Shown here in pieces: positions 47,197-56,866 of a stretch of DNA of 64,000 nucleotides. This DNA comes from Salvator merianae (lineage: Eukaryota; Chordata; Lepidosauria; Squamata; Teiidae): contig QVOM02000126.1 in the NCBI GenBank assembly GCA_003586115.2, forward strand, positions 5,353,915 through 5,417,914, given 5' to 3'. The position numbers and the translations under genes were made by a program. How positions within the stretch are numbered: the first letter of the stretch is position 1; every line of letters begins with the position of its first letter. The notes beneath the pieces were generated by a model, which had not been told where the DNA came from, did not search any database, and saw only the letters and a program-made list of their open reading frames with translations.

Positions 47197-47595
47197 CCCT
47201 TTCTGCACATGGCTTTATTCCAGTGGCGTAGCAAAGGGGTGGGGGGGGCGGTCTGCCCCGGGCGGCGCGTTGTCCCGGGCGGCTCATGGAGCCAGGGCCC
47301 CGCCTGCTGGTGCGCTCGCTCGCCCCACACGCACGCACTCCTGTGCGCTCGCTCGCCCCACCCACATGCCGGCGCGCTCGCCCCGCCTACCGCCGCTTCG
47401 CCCCGGGCGGCAAAACTGTTAGCTATGCTGCTGCTTTATTCTGGATTATATCCCAGAATAAGGACCTGTTATCTCCATGCTCGTGCAGACTACAACATGC
47501 CCTGGGTGAGGACTGCCATAGTTTATACTAGCATGTAGATAGCAGGTCCCTATTCCAGGATATAATCTGCAATAAGGCCAAGTGCAGAAAGGGCC
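47197..47595. mobile_element. Family F foldback MITE (copy 2), interrupted by a hAT MITE
   Basis: Outer ends ccctttctgcac and gtgcagaaagggcc; arms ggattatatcccagaataag / ccaggatataatctgc. A hAT element (47221-47433) splits the left arm at ctttattc. F copy 1 shows the uninterrupted arrangement. Confidence 0.82.
47221..47433. mobile_element. hAT-type MITE (copy 2), nested, perfect 8-bp duplication
   Basis: Left end cagtggcgtagc, right end gctatgctgctg, with the perfect duplication ctttattc (47213-47220; 47434-47441). GC-rich interior, no transposase. Inserted in a family F element, hence younger. Confidence 0.92.
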
Positions 47596-47599
47596 ATTC

Positions 47600-47826
47600 T
47601 TCTTTGAGCCAGAGGGCAGCACTAGGAATGGAAGTAGACATAGGTTAGAACTGAGAGGCAGGGGGGTAGATTATCTCATGGGGTGGTGTGTTCCTTTTCA
47701 CTGGAGGCCTCTAAGCAAAGGCCGGATAATTATCTTTCAGGGATGGTCTAGCAAATATTGCATTGAGCAGGGGCTGGACTTGATGATCTCTGAGAACCCT
47801 TCAAGCGCTATGATTCTATGATTCTT
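47600..47826 (+). mobile_element. CR1 LINE 3' end next to the KCNH5 acceptor
   Basis: Diverged CR1 tail of a different subfamily: gagccagagggcagcactagg, aggcctctaagcaaaggccgg, gcattgagcaggggctggac, ending ctatgattctatgattc at ~47826. It ends only about 63 bp before the KCNH5 splice acceptor, so its end must be tolerated close to the branch-point region. Confidence 0.85.
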
Positions 47827-47861
47827 CCTCCACCCTGAAGGAAAAAAAATAGTTGATTCTT

Positions 47862-47889
47862 ATTATGCATTTCTTTTTCTCCTGCCCAG
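47862..47889 (+). promoter_or_regulatory. KCNH5: 3' splice acceptor of the KCNH5 terminal exon
   Basis: A pyrimidine-rich stretch (tttctttttctcctgcccag) ends in AG at 47888-47889. The reading frame is open in phase 0 from 47890, and the encoded residues ([16 protein letters not shown]) continue the conserved EAG-channel sequence. Confidence 0.85.
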
Positions 47890-48840
47890 ATTATCTTCCG
47901 AAAAATCAGCGACGTCAAGAAGGAAGAAGAAGAGCGTTTGCGACAGAAAAATGAGGTGACGTTGAGCATTCCCGTGGACCATCCCGTACGGAAGCTCTTC
48001 CAGAAATTCAAGCAGCAGAAGGAAATGCGGAACCAAGGCACGACCCTTCTTGATCCAGACAGGAGCACCGTGCAGGTGGAGACGCGGACCATGCAAAACG
48101 GCGCCTCCATCACCGGCACCAGTGTGGTCACCGTGTCCCAGATCACACCCATCCAGACATCACTGTCTTATGTGAAAACCAATGAGGGTGTCAAGCCGAA
48201 CAACCGAGACAGCCTAGAGCTTAAGCCCAACGGCGGTGGTGGGGACCAGAAATCCCTCAAAGTTACCAGCCCGGTGAGGATGAAAAATGGAAACGGGAAA
48301 GGGTGGCTCCGTCTAAAGAACACCATGGCGGGCCAAGAAGAGAAGAAGGAGGACTGGAATAACGTCACCAAAGCGGAGTCCATGGGGTTGTTGTCCGATG
48401 ACCCCAAGAGCGCCGATTCAGAGAACGGCATCACGAAAAACCCGTTGAGAAAAACAGATTCCTGCGACAGTGGGATCACTAAAAGTGACCTTCGTTTGGA
48501 CAAAGCTGGCGAGAACCGCAGCCCCCTGGAGCACAGCCCCATCCAAGCGGATGCAAAACACCCTTTTTACCCCATTCCCGAACAGGCCTTACAAACTACC
48601 CTCCAGGAGGTCAAACACGAACTGAAAGAAGATATCCAGCTGCTAAGCAGCCGGATGGCCGTCCTGGAGAAGCAGGTGGCAGAGATTTTAAAAATACTGT
48701 CTGAAAAGAGCACGCCGCAGACTCCTTCTCCAAAACCCCATTTACCTCTTCAGCTGCCGTCCCAAATACCTTGTCAAGATATTTTTAGCGTGTCAAGGCC
48801 TGTGTCACCCGAATCAGAAAAAGAAGAAGTCCAATTTTAA
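47890..48840 (+). CDS. KCNH5: KCNH5 (Kv10.2, EAG2) terminal coding exon
   Basis: Last exon of an ether-a-go-go voltage-gated potassium channel of the plasma membrane; 316 codons plus TAA. It encodes only the cytoplasmic C-terminus: the end of the region after the cyclic-nucleotide-binding homology domain ([16 protein letters not shown]), a basic calmodulin-binding-like segment ([16 protein letters not shown], exon residues ~30-45), a second such region ([10 protein letters not shown], ~137-146), the conserved [11 protein letters not shown] and [20 protein letters not shown] blocks, and the tetramerising coiled coil ([13 protein letters not shown] ... [12 protein letters not shown], ~238-270). 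The final segment is [16 protein letters not shown] call KCNH5 rather than KCNH1 because [20 protein letters not shown] and [15 protein letters not shown] match my memory of EAG2; KCNH1 differs there. The exon starts at the acceptor, not at an ATG. Upstream exons are not in the window. Confidence 0.93.
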   Translation: MIFRKISDVKKEEEERLRQKNEVTLSIPVDHPVRKLFQKFKQQKEMRNQGTTLLDPDRSTVQVETRTMQNGASITGTSVVTVSQITPIQTSLSYVKTNEGVKPNNRDSLELKPNGGGGDQKSLKVTSPVRMKNGNGKGWLRLKNTMAGQEEKKEDWNNVTKAESMGLLSDDPKSADSENGITKNPLRKTDSCDSGITKSDLRLDKAGENRSPLEHSPIQADAKHPFYPIPEQALQTTLQEVKHELKEDIQLLSSRMAVLEKQVAEILKILSEKSTPQTPSPKPHLPLQLPSQIPCQDIFSVSRPVSPESEKEEVQF

Positions 48841-48989
48841 TATATGCCGATTTTCCTTTATATACAAGGTGTATGCAGTGAAACGGGCATGCACAGAGAG
48901 TGCGAGAGCGTGGGAATGAAACATACACACATGTATACGTATATATTGTGCCCCTGTGCAAGCATATATATACGTGCATGTGTGTATGT

Positions 48990-49040
48990 GATATATATAT
49001 ATATATATATATTCATATATATATATAAAGCATATATATT
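48990..49040 (+). repeat. (AT)n / (ATAT) tract in the 3' UTR
   Basis: Uninterrupted AT dinucleotides at ~48990-49012, then atatatat interspersed to ~49040. Likely polymorphic; could form AU hairpins in the mRNA. Confidence 0.9.
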
Positions 49041-49219
49041 TTCACTTGCATTCAATATGACTTGAACACACACAAAAAAATGGATTTTGATATGTAAATA
49101 TTGCATGTCCAGCTGGATTCTGGCTTGCTAAAGAAAACAGTTATTAACATAGATATTGCTTGTATAATATGCAGTTGACTGCATGCCCACTTTCAATTTA
49201 TTTATAATCTCTATTATAA

Positions 49220-49225
49220 AATAAA
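49220..49225 (+). terminator. KCNH5: Poly(A) signal AATAAA
   Basis: Exact hexamer about 380 nt after the KCNH5 stop. Confidence 0.7.
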
Positions 49226-49243
49226 AGGATGAATTTTGTTTAA

Positions 49244-49486
49244 GAAAAAAGAAAAAGGAGTGTGCTGTCTAAAAAAAAGCAGGGACCAATTTGCTAGCCT
49301 ACATAGAACTGAATTAACTTTAGTCGTTTCATGGTCCAACTGTTCATCAGAAGGAAAGAAAGAGAGAAAACCCATTATGACAGGCATGGCAAACTGCTCG
49401 GATTAGTCCCATCAGATAACATTTTGCTGAAGCACGGACGTTGCTATTTAAGCATGTTTTCACACATACATATTGGTGGAATACAG
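49244..49486. other. Unassigned flank
   Basis: No feature recognised. Confidence 0.4.
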
Positions 49487-49694
49487 CAGTGGCCGGCAGC
49501 TTTAAGCCCGGGTGTTCACATCCTGCGCAAAGCGCGCCATGGCTGTTTACGGGGCCTCTGGGCCTCCGTACCGCCTCAGCAGGTCACCTAGTGACCTGCT
49601 GAGGCAGTACAGAGGTCTGGAATCCCCGTGAACAGCCATGGCACACTTTGCGCAGAGCACGAACCCCCGGGTTTAAAGCCGCCGGCCGCCACTG
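49487..49694. mobile_element. Palindromic element P, 208 bp, complete
   Basis: Two ~100-bp arms, each the imperfect reverse complement of the other: cagtggccggcagctttaa / ttaaagccgccggccgccactg at the ends, catggctgtttacgggg / ccccgtgaacagccatgg inside, and aggtcac-cta-gtgacct at the centre (49581-49597). As RNA or single-stranded DNA it would form one long hairpin. A half copy lies at 33150-33245. Confidence 0.88.
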
Positions 49695-49773
49695 GCGGAA
49701 TAACAAAAATGGAAAACAAGCAGCTCTTGGATTTGTTACATTCAACAAACATACTGAAACAGGAGACTGTGCT

Positions 49774-49910
49774 GGGTCTTAATCCAGATTATATCCCAGA
49801 ATAGGGACCTGCCATCCACATAGGGGGCCTGCTGAAGTCTGCACCAGCATGCAGGTGGCAGGTCCCTATTCTAGGATATAACCTTGAATAAGGCCCAGTG
49901 CAGAAAGGGC
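49774..49910. mobile_element. Family F foldback MITE (copy 3), left end lost
   Basis: Arms cccagaatagggacctgcc / ggcaggtccctattctagg and right end cccagtgcagaaagggc. The left terminal repeat is missing. Confidence 0.75.
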
Positions 49911-50504
49911 TCAGCAAATATCACAGTAGGGTTGTTTTTTTCATGTTACGGGACAAAAATTTGTGCTACCTTCTAAGTCATAGTTACTTGCAGAGTTTGG
50001 TCCATGTTCTAGGTGTACTTCTGAGGAATTCCTGCAGATATCTACTCTTCTTCTGCCCAGCATAACAATACACATTTTGCAACAGACCAACACACTTGGT
50101 TTGGTGTTTTGAAGGCAGTTGTGAAGTGGATTATGTCTATATGCAGTGAGTTTGCAAGTTGTGGTCCTCTGGGTCAGGCCAGGGTGTAAGGCTCCTAGTC
50201 CCCTTTCCCACCTCCCCTGCATTACCTGGGCAGGGAGACAGGTGCTACACTTCCTACATCACCCTCTCTTGTATACTATGATACATGGTTGAAGGAGTCT
50301 TATCTCCTTCTTTAAAAAAAGAGAACTGTGATAAAAGAAGACCCCTTCCTGCTTGAAATTCTTCACGAGAATGGATGCCTGTCTACATCCTTTCATCAAT
50401 CAGGGAGGGCTATAACAGCTTCTGAGTGTCAAGACATTAGGAATTGCTACTTGCCAAGACTGGGTTTGTCTAATTTTTACAAATGCTTTATTCACAGGCA
50501 ACAA
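49911..50504. other. Unassigned sequence
   Basis: No gene or repeat family recognised. Confidence 0.4.
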
Positions 50505-50660
50505 AAAGTAGCTCAAAAGCAGCTTAGAAGTAGTGGCAGGTAGGAGGTAGTGTTCGCACTACCTTAAACCCACATTAAATGCACTTTGGAAGTGCATTTT
50601 CTGGCCTGTATTATGGGTTGCAGGTGGGATGAGAGCATCAGCACATAGCAGCTAAGAGCC
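50505..50660. mobile_element. Family G foldback MITE (copy 4)
   Basis: Left arm agtagctcaaaagcagc, middle cccacattaaatgcactttg and gggttgcaggtgggatgag; the right arm is only partly kept (cagctaagagcc). Confidence 0.6.
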
Positions 50661-50686
50661 TGTTTGTACTTACCGGCCTGGTATGG

Positions 50687-51243
50687 AACTGGAAAAAGTG
50701 CAGAAAAGGCAACCAGAATGATCAAGGGTCTGGGACACCTTCCTTATGAAATCAGGTTGCAATGTCTTTGCCTCTTCAACTTGAAAGAAGGCATTTAAGA
50801 GGGGACCTGATTGAAGTATATGAAATCATGCACTTTATGGATAAGGTGGATAGAGAGAAATTATCTTCTTTATCACACAACACTTAGGGCCGACAAGGGA
50901 AGTATTTTTTCACCCAGAGAGTCATCAATCTATGGAATTTACTACCAGAAGAGGTAGAGGCAGCAATCAGCCTGGATAGCTTTAAGAACGAATTAGACAG
51001 ATTCATGGAGGTCAGGTGTATCAGTGGCTACTAGAATGGATGCCTAGATATGGTCTTCAGGTTGGAGAGACAAGCAGGATGCCTCTAAAGATCATTTGCA
51101 GGGAGTCAAGCGCAGGTGAAGGTTTTGCCTTCGTCTTCTGCTTGAGAATGCCCAGGAGAAACTGGTGGGCCACTGTGTGAAACAGGATGCTGGACTAGGT
51201 AGGCTGTAGCCTGATCCACCAAGGCTCCTCTTATATTCTTATA
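50687..51243 (+). mobile_element. LINE-B 3' fragment with degenerate RT tail
   Basis: Starts in the RT C-terminal region (tggaaaaagtgcagaaaagg, gggacaccttccttatgaaa, tattttttcacccagagag) and continues through the full 3' UTR to ctcttatattctta. Frameshifts make it dead. Confidence 0.87.
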
Positions 51244-51264
51244 CCAGGCCAGGAAGGTTGGAGC

Positions 51265-51535
51265 ATGATGGTGGCCATTCGCACTACAAACACTGAACTA
51301 ACCCCATACCTGGCCAGCACTTGTAGTGTGAATGGGCAGCCTGGATCACTAAGGTGTGTGGTCAGACGCTGCCATGGTGATCTGGCAACTGCAAACAACT
51401 CCACAGCTACAGTATACAGCCCACACCCCCTCGCCACACAGCACCCAGAAGAGGGTGCAGATCTGCCAACCAGATGCAATCTAGCTGCTCCTGGACAGCC
51501 TGTGGACTGCTTTTTAGTGTGAATGGCTGGTCCCT
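51265..51535. mobile_element. Probable DNA element with gccattcgcactac ends
   Basis: ggccattcgcactac near 51275 and tagtgtgaatggctgg near 51515 are inverted. The interior has no known family. Moderate evidence only. Confidence 0.45.
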
Positions 51536-52595
51536 GTTGTGGCCAAGAAAGCAGCTGAAAGGAAATGCATTAGAATAGGTAGAGTGAACGGAAGGCACCA
51601 CAATGTTGCATCTCTCTGGAAACCCACATGGCAATCAATCCCTCAGAACAGATAAAACATTTTTTTTTTTTCATTTAAGGCTGTCTCTAGACTGCAAGAG
51701 ACAGTGCATGATCTAAAGAAGATTTGACAATTGCCTCTTGCCACCAACCCCAACTAGATGCGAGGGAGGGCCTGTTCACACATACGACAGTATAACGTTC
51801 TGCCACAGATATGTATGGCATTCCCCATATAATACTGAGAGGATCACTGGTTTTAGCCCATGTTTGGAGGCACCCTACAACAACGCCTTGTGTAGAATTG
51901 TTTACCACAAAATGTGGTGTTCCCTAGTAGTCCTGATGGTATTCAAAAGAGGCTTGGGGAAATTCACAGAAAATAGAGTCATCACAGGTTACTTAATCTG
52001 GTGGCTGTAACTTTGCGGAGGCATAAGTAAGGATCTGTGTACCTCTGAAGGGCAGCTGAGCAAGGCAAGGTTGTGTTGCTTACGCCTTGCTTGTGAGCTT
52101 CCATATTTACCTGCTGACGCTATGAGAACAGGATGCTGGATTAGATAGGCCGTGGGTCCAATTCAGCAGACTGAAGGAGCACGAAGGAGCAAGGGAGAAG
52201 GGGACTCCTTCTCTGAGCTCTGAGCTATTGGACTGGTTGGGACCAGCACACTTTATCCCTGTGGACCAGCCAGCTCTGCTCTGAAGGAAACTGTGATGAC
52301 TCCTGTCTATCAAGATCTAGCAATACCGTCGCCTGCATATTCCGCCTGCGTGTTTCTAAGGAGAAGAAATATACATAAGTTCCTCTTTTACAATGCAAGA
52401 AATATTTGCTGCTCTGCATTTTTTTCTTAATTCATCTCACATTTTGAAAATGTATACAGTATAATACTGTTCATGAAGTAAGGATAACGGAAATGAAAAT
52501 TGATGCTGGCAATATTTTTCTGCACTCTTTGCTGTTATGCTGATCTAAGATAATGTGCCCTTTTTGTGCTTAGACGTACATTCTGTTTGTAAGAA
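51536..52595. other. Mostly unassigned; element M and LINE-B scraps
   Basis: Element M fragment at ~51675-51775 (tctaaagaagatttgacaat, gcctcttgccacc). LINE-B scrap at ~52118-52165 (aggatgctggattagatagg). No gene. Confidence 0.5.
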
Positions 52596-52740
52596 CTTAA
52601 GTTGCATCCAGGCATCACTATTTATTCCACTAAATTTGGATATTCCAGAAGAGAGCATGGATATTCCGCAATATCCATGCTGTATTCCAGAATATCCAAA
52701 TATGGTAGAATAAGTAAGCAACATCTGGATGCAGCCTTAG
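52596..52740. mobile_element. Foldback element R, ~145 bp
   Basis: Near-complete palindrome: ends cttaagttgcatccagg / tctggatgcagccttag, arms attccactaaatttggatat / atatccaaatatggtagaat, centre ggatattccgcaatatcc. The ends resemble those of family Q. Confidence 0.85.
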
Positions 52741-52973
52741 ATTGCCTGTATACTGTGGAGGAGGGAGTGTCTTACATGTCATAAACTTGCTGTGGGAATC
52801 TTCCTTGATTCCCCTACTCACAGCTACGTCCTCCCCATCACTAGGGAGAGGATGGATGAGGGCAAAAGAGCAGTGTGCAGGGTGCAATTGGATAAGTACC
52901 TGTCCCTATACTTAAGCACAGCTGTACTGTATAAGGCTTAATCCATCATACTGAGCTGGGATCGTGTAACGGC

Positions 52974-53531
52974 TGGAGTATTTGGCCAAATTCACCCTTA
53001 CCTTTTGGGAATGGGATCAGAAGATAATCCCAGGCTGGTTAACAACAAAGACACGGGGGGGGGGGACATTTGCATTCGGAGCCCTGCACCATTCCCATTC
53101 CTGTCCAGGAGCGCCAGAAATGCGGATGGAAAACCTCCTATTCTGTTCCTGGTGTTACATCCTGACATCAGACACCGCCACCCACCCCTAGCCGTGATTG
53201 GGCAATGGGACAGCACATCTGGGGGGGGGGCATGCATTGCAGGGTCCAGACTCTAGGTGATTGTGTGCAGACCCTGGGTGTTTATTCCTGGACCCTAAGC
53301 AGCCCACAAACCCCCATCCGGCAACAACCCGGAAGTGGTGCAGAAGTGCTGTTTCCAGAATGTTCCTGCCACCACAGTCATGCTTGTGGACTACTTTCAA
53401 CTTGTCCTCAGCAAGACAGGACCAGGGATGGATCCAAACACTTTGGGAATGCTGCAGCAGATCTCAGCTGCCAGTGAAGGATTCCAGCACTTCCCTTGTT
53501 ATCATCTACCAGGTAAGTGCAAAAAGGGCCT
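52974..53531. mobile_element. Probable DNA element related to families H/J
   Basis: Right end ggtaagtgcaaaaagggcc (~53512-53530); the left end (tttggccaaattcaccctta) is poorly matched. Interior contains G runs at ~53047-53056 and 53219-53229 and alternating tgtgtgcagaccctgg words. No coding capacity. Confidence 0.5.
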
Positions 53532-53720
53532 TTAACGAGGAACCAAGGAGACCCTGGGTTCGTATCCCCACTTGCCTATGAAAGTCCTAGGTGGCCTTGG
53601 GCCAGTAATAGCCTTTCAGCTGCTCACAATTGTTTCCGGGATAAAATCGGGGGGGGGGGGAAGGAATGTGTTCTACTTTGGAAGGAAAATGGGATACAAA
53701 TCCTGTAAGTTAAATTAAAT
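53532..53720 (+). mobile_element. tRNA-derived SINE remnant
   Basis: B-box-like gggttcgtatccccac, then the SINE body block ggtggccttgggccagt and ggataaaat, with a G11 run at 53650-53660. The A box is degraded. Confidence 0.55.
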
Positions 53721-53995
53721 TCAGATTCAGCATTCAGTTTTCTGCAGTATATGGTGATTCCACACTGGTTGGTATACTGGACCAGCAAGTATACTAGGAG
53801 TTTCCTTTAAATTGTTGGCATCTTGCCTCAGGATCTGGTGACTGGGGTGACCCATCTGTGTGTGTGAAAAAAGCAAAAGAAAAGGGGCTGGAAGGGCAAT
53901 CCGGTGCTGTGCCAACACAGGTCTGGTGGCTGTTTTTCCTTCCGGTGCAGGGTTAGGGTTAGGATCAGTCTTTTCCATCAAAAAAGTAGTTCCTA

Positions 53996-54456
53996 AGGCC
54001 AGTTCCAGACACCAGCCGAATAAAGTGCCAACAGGTGATATTCTGGAAAAAAACCTGCTCCAGAAGATCGTCAGCAGTTCCTTTGCACTTTGAGAGGCTC
54101 ACCACCGCATATGCACCATAATCTTTTCAACCTACACACACGTGCGGTGTATGATGCACCCATCTAGCTATTGAAATATCCAGACGTGCACAGTTACGAC
54201 CACCATGCATGCACAGCCATTTTTTCTGGCCCACACACATGTTCAGTGAGTCGAACAACAATGGCACCTCCATCCACACAGTAAACTTTAGTGCTCTTTC
54301 GGGGAAACCCACCACAAGAGCCGGGTTTTCCCAAAATAGGCTACCGTGCGTTTTGAGGGGATATAGCCTAGCTATGATAGAGTTGTCATAGATACATGTG
54401 GCAACCCCACCATTGTGGTGCCATACTGGCGCTATATTTCCCCTGTCTGGATGCAG
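53996..54456. mobile_element. Family Q DNA element (copy 2)
   Basis: Left end ggccagttccagacaccagc, right end cccctgtctggatgcagc. Collinear with 44688-45228. Non-coding. Confidence 0.72.
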
Positions 54457-54775
54457 CTTAACATTTTCTTTAAAAAAAAAGTTAAACTATGTCAATTTTT
54501 AAAAAACTATTTTTAAAACACCCAACTATTATAAAATGAATGAGATAGAATTAAGTATATATTTTAACTGGACAGTGAGATTAGGAATAGAAGAAAAGTG
54601 CCTGCTTTAATTTAGTTAGCTACCTCTGCGACTTGGTGCACATCCTGGAGTCACAGAAGCAGGAGGCCCTGACCTGTTCTGTGGGGTACATACCACTGGT
54701 GGTCATTATCGGTGAATACAACCGGAAGCCTCTCCCTGCTGTGTGGACTTCAAAAGAAGCTCACGAACCAGCTTT
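54457..54775. other. Unassigned, A/T-rich
   Basis: A- and T-runs at 54470-54530; nothing else recognised. Confidence 0.4.
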
Positions 54776-54783
54776 CAACTGAG

Positions 54784-55088
54784 CAGTGGCGTAGGAAGGG
54801 GGGCATGGGGGACAGGCCGCCCCGGGCGACACGTTGTCCCAGGCGGCACATGCAGCTAGCTCCTTCTCTGCCCACCGGTGTGCAAAGTTTCGCCTGAGTG
54901 CGAGCGGGGCGGTGGCGGGGTAAGAGGCTGCAGAGAAGGAGAGCGCAGCGCCGCGCGGCACAGCACCTGGCCGGCCATCAGTTGGTGGGGCAGCAGCGGG
55001 GGTAGGAGGCTGCAGGGCAGGGCACCCTCGCTTGCACTCCTCTGCCACCGCGTAGCCCCAGGCAGCAAAAACGTCAGCTATGCTGCTG
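54784..55088. mobile_element. hAT-type MITE (copy 3)
   Basis: Left end cagtggcgtagg, right end gctatgctgctg. Flanks caactgag (54776-54783) and caacagag (55089-55096) match in 7 of 8 bases, as expected for an older target duplication. The GC-rich interior shares words with the other two copies (gccccgggcg, ggcagcaaaaac). No transposase. Confidence 0.88.
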
Positions 55089-55310
55089 CAACAGAGGGAA
55101 GGGCTTCTGGGTGCACTCCCCCTGCTGGTACATCCATCCATTGGTACATCTCTCTGAAATCACAGAAAAGAGTTAACGAGAGATGCCTGCTCAATGCATT
55201 CACCAGCTTTGATTGGGTTTGCAGGCATGCTTATATACTGCCCAGAGCACACTGTTTCCAAGGTTGGTTGTGGAGATGTGCCTTATATATGTCTGAAGAG
55301 TACTTTCTTA

Positions 55311-55820
55311 GGGCCTATCTGCACTTACCGTGACTTGTTCTGGGCCAGTGGGTCTGGATCAGTGCGGCACACTGGAACAGCACAGTCTGCATGCCAGCAC
55401 TGATCTAGAACAGCACCCTTAATGGTCCCAAAGCTCACACGATCTTTGAGGCCAGGCTCTGAGGGCTCCAGAATGCCTTGAATGAAGGTTTCTTGGTTGA
55501 AAACCACCGGGGAACCCATTCCAGCAGTGTGCTTTGGTGCACCACTGAAATGGAACCCCAGTAGTCCTGAAGTATGCCTTCTGCATGCCTTCGTGTTCCA
55601 GACCAGGCTCTACTGGTCTGCTGGTAGACCTGTTTAAACAGGTCTACTGATGATCCAGACCAAAGGCCCGTTGACCTGGATCGTGTTCCGTCCTTTGCAG
55701 ACGGAGCAAGTCAGCAGTGGGCAGGATCTCGTAGATCCTCACTAATATGCAGATCAATGAGGCTCAGAAGCTGATTACAAGGGCTTCTGATTTGGAACTA
55801 CGATGAGTGCAGACAGACCC
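55311..55820. mobile_element. Family H MITE (copy 10), near full length
   Basis: Left end gggcctatctgcacttacc preceded by TTA (55308-55310); right end agtgcagacagaccc followed by TTC. All interior family blocks occur in order, including ctggtagacctgtttaaaca, a small palindrome. Good reference copy of the family. Confidence 0.82.
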
Positions 55821-55823
55821 TTC

Positions 55824-56709
55824 TGGGAAAAAAAAGTGTGTTTTGCATCCTCCAAAGATATATCTCATTCACACACCTGACTGGGGGCAGTCCTAGATAA
55901 AAGCAGTCCTAGATAAAAGCTATTGTGTCCCACAGCGTTCAGACTTATTGTAAGTCCGTATAGAATTGTAACACAAATATGATAATACTGCAGTAAGATA
56001 CTGGACCTTGGAAGTCCATGAGGCACTGAAGCAACAATTTAGCCTCTTAGCACTAAAATGCTGGACAATTTCATCAAGCCAAAGCTCTGAATAATTTTCT
56101 TTTCCAAAATATATTCTTATTTCTTAAGCTCACCAATAATGTATGAAAAATACTTTTTTTTTTTTCAAATATGTACCCTCCAAAAGTCAAAAAACCCCAC
56201 TCCTTTTAGATTTAGATTGGCATCCCATTTCTTAAATTGATATTTTACTGATCTATTGCACTAGGCATTTTCCTGAAACCGACCTAGAGAAATACATTAA
56301 AGTCATTGTTAATTTTAATGCTTTATTTTCAGGTGAATGTATTTCATTTCTGAGAAAAAGGTAAAAATGTTAATTGCTCTTGAAGAGTTAACTAGCTATA
56401 AAATGCAAAGCAAAAATGAATCCTTGGGGCTGGTGGAAGCGGCAGTGGTCCACCGTGAAATGCACTGTGCAGCATTTTATGGCCCTGGGCAGTGCATTAT
56501 GGTTTTGAATACGGCTGGTTGATCCATCCATGGGTATCACATGAGTGCCCAAACTGGCACAGAAGGAAGAGAGCACTGCAGATGTGCTTGGAGAGGGCAA
56601 AATCCTGCACATTTTACTTCCATGCCCTTCTGTATCTCTGTGACAGACAGCAGATGGCAGATGTATGCACCTGTGTGACCCACATGCCATGGCACTGTAT
56701 GGCTGCCTG
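55824..56709. other. Unassigned sequence
   Basis: AT-rich, no gene recognised; T11 run near 56154-56165. Confidence 0.4.
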
Positions 56710-56796
56710 ATCATAGCCCTTGTCTGAAGGAGACTATGGGTGCCCCTGGGTGGCAAGAGAAAATTCTGGGATTTTCTTTAGATCCCGGAATAGCCT
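56710..56796 (-). repeat. Element M, half flanking the CR1 3' end
   Basis: On the minus strand: gatctaaagaaaatcccag and tctcttgccaccc, matching the second half of element M. The first half lies at 62206-62270, on the other side of the CR1, so the CR1 landed inside a copy of M. Confidence 0.7.
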
Positions 56797-56866
56797 CATA
56801 GAATCATAGAGTTGGAAGGGACCTCTAGGGTCATCGAGTCCAACCCCCTGCTCAATGCAGGATTCA

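Larger units (their letters stand above)
48841..49243 (+). other. KCNH5: KCNH5 3' UTR
   Basis: AU-rich sequence after the stop, including an (AT)n tract. A canonical AATAAA at 49220-49225 predicts cleavage around 49240-49250. Longer 3' UTRs using distal sites cannot be excluded. Confidence 0.7.

Noticed and set aside
48168..48542. Minus-strand 124-codon frame
   Set aside because: Antisense shadow of the KCNH5 exon.
47938..48840. Intronless 300-codon gene starting at TTG 47938
   Set aside because: The frame continues upstream to a clean splice acceptor at 47889 with conserved KCNH5 residues; TTG is not a start.
53640..53665. G-run as a G-quadruplex regulatory element
   Set aside because: A single homopolymer of about 11 G in a decayed SINE; more likely slippage or sequencing error.
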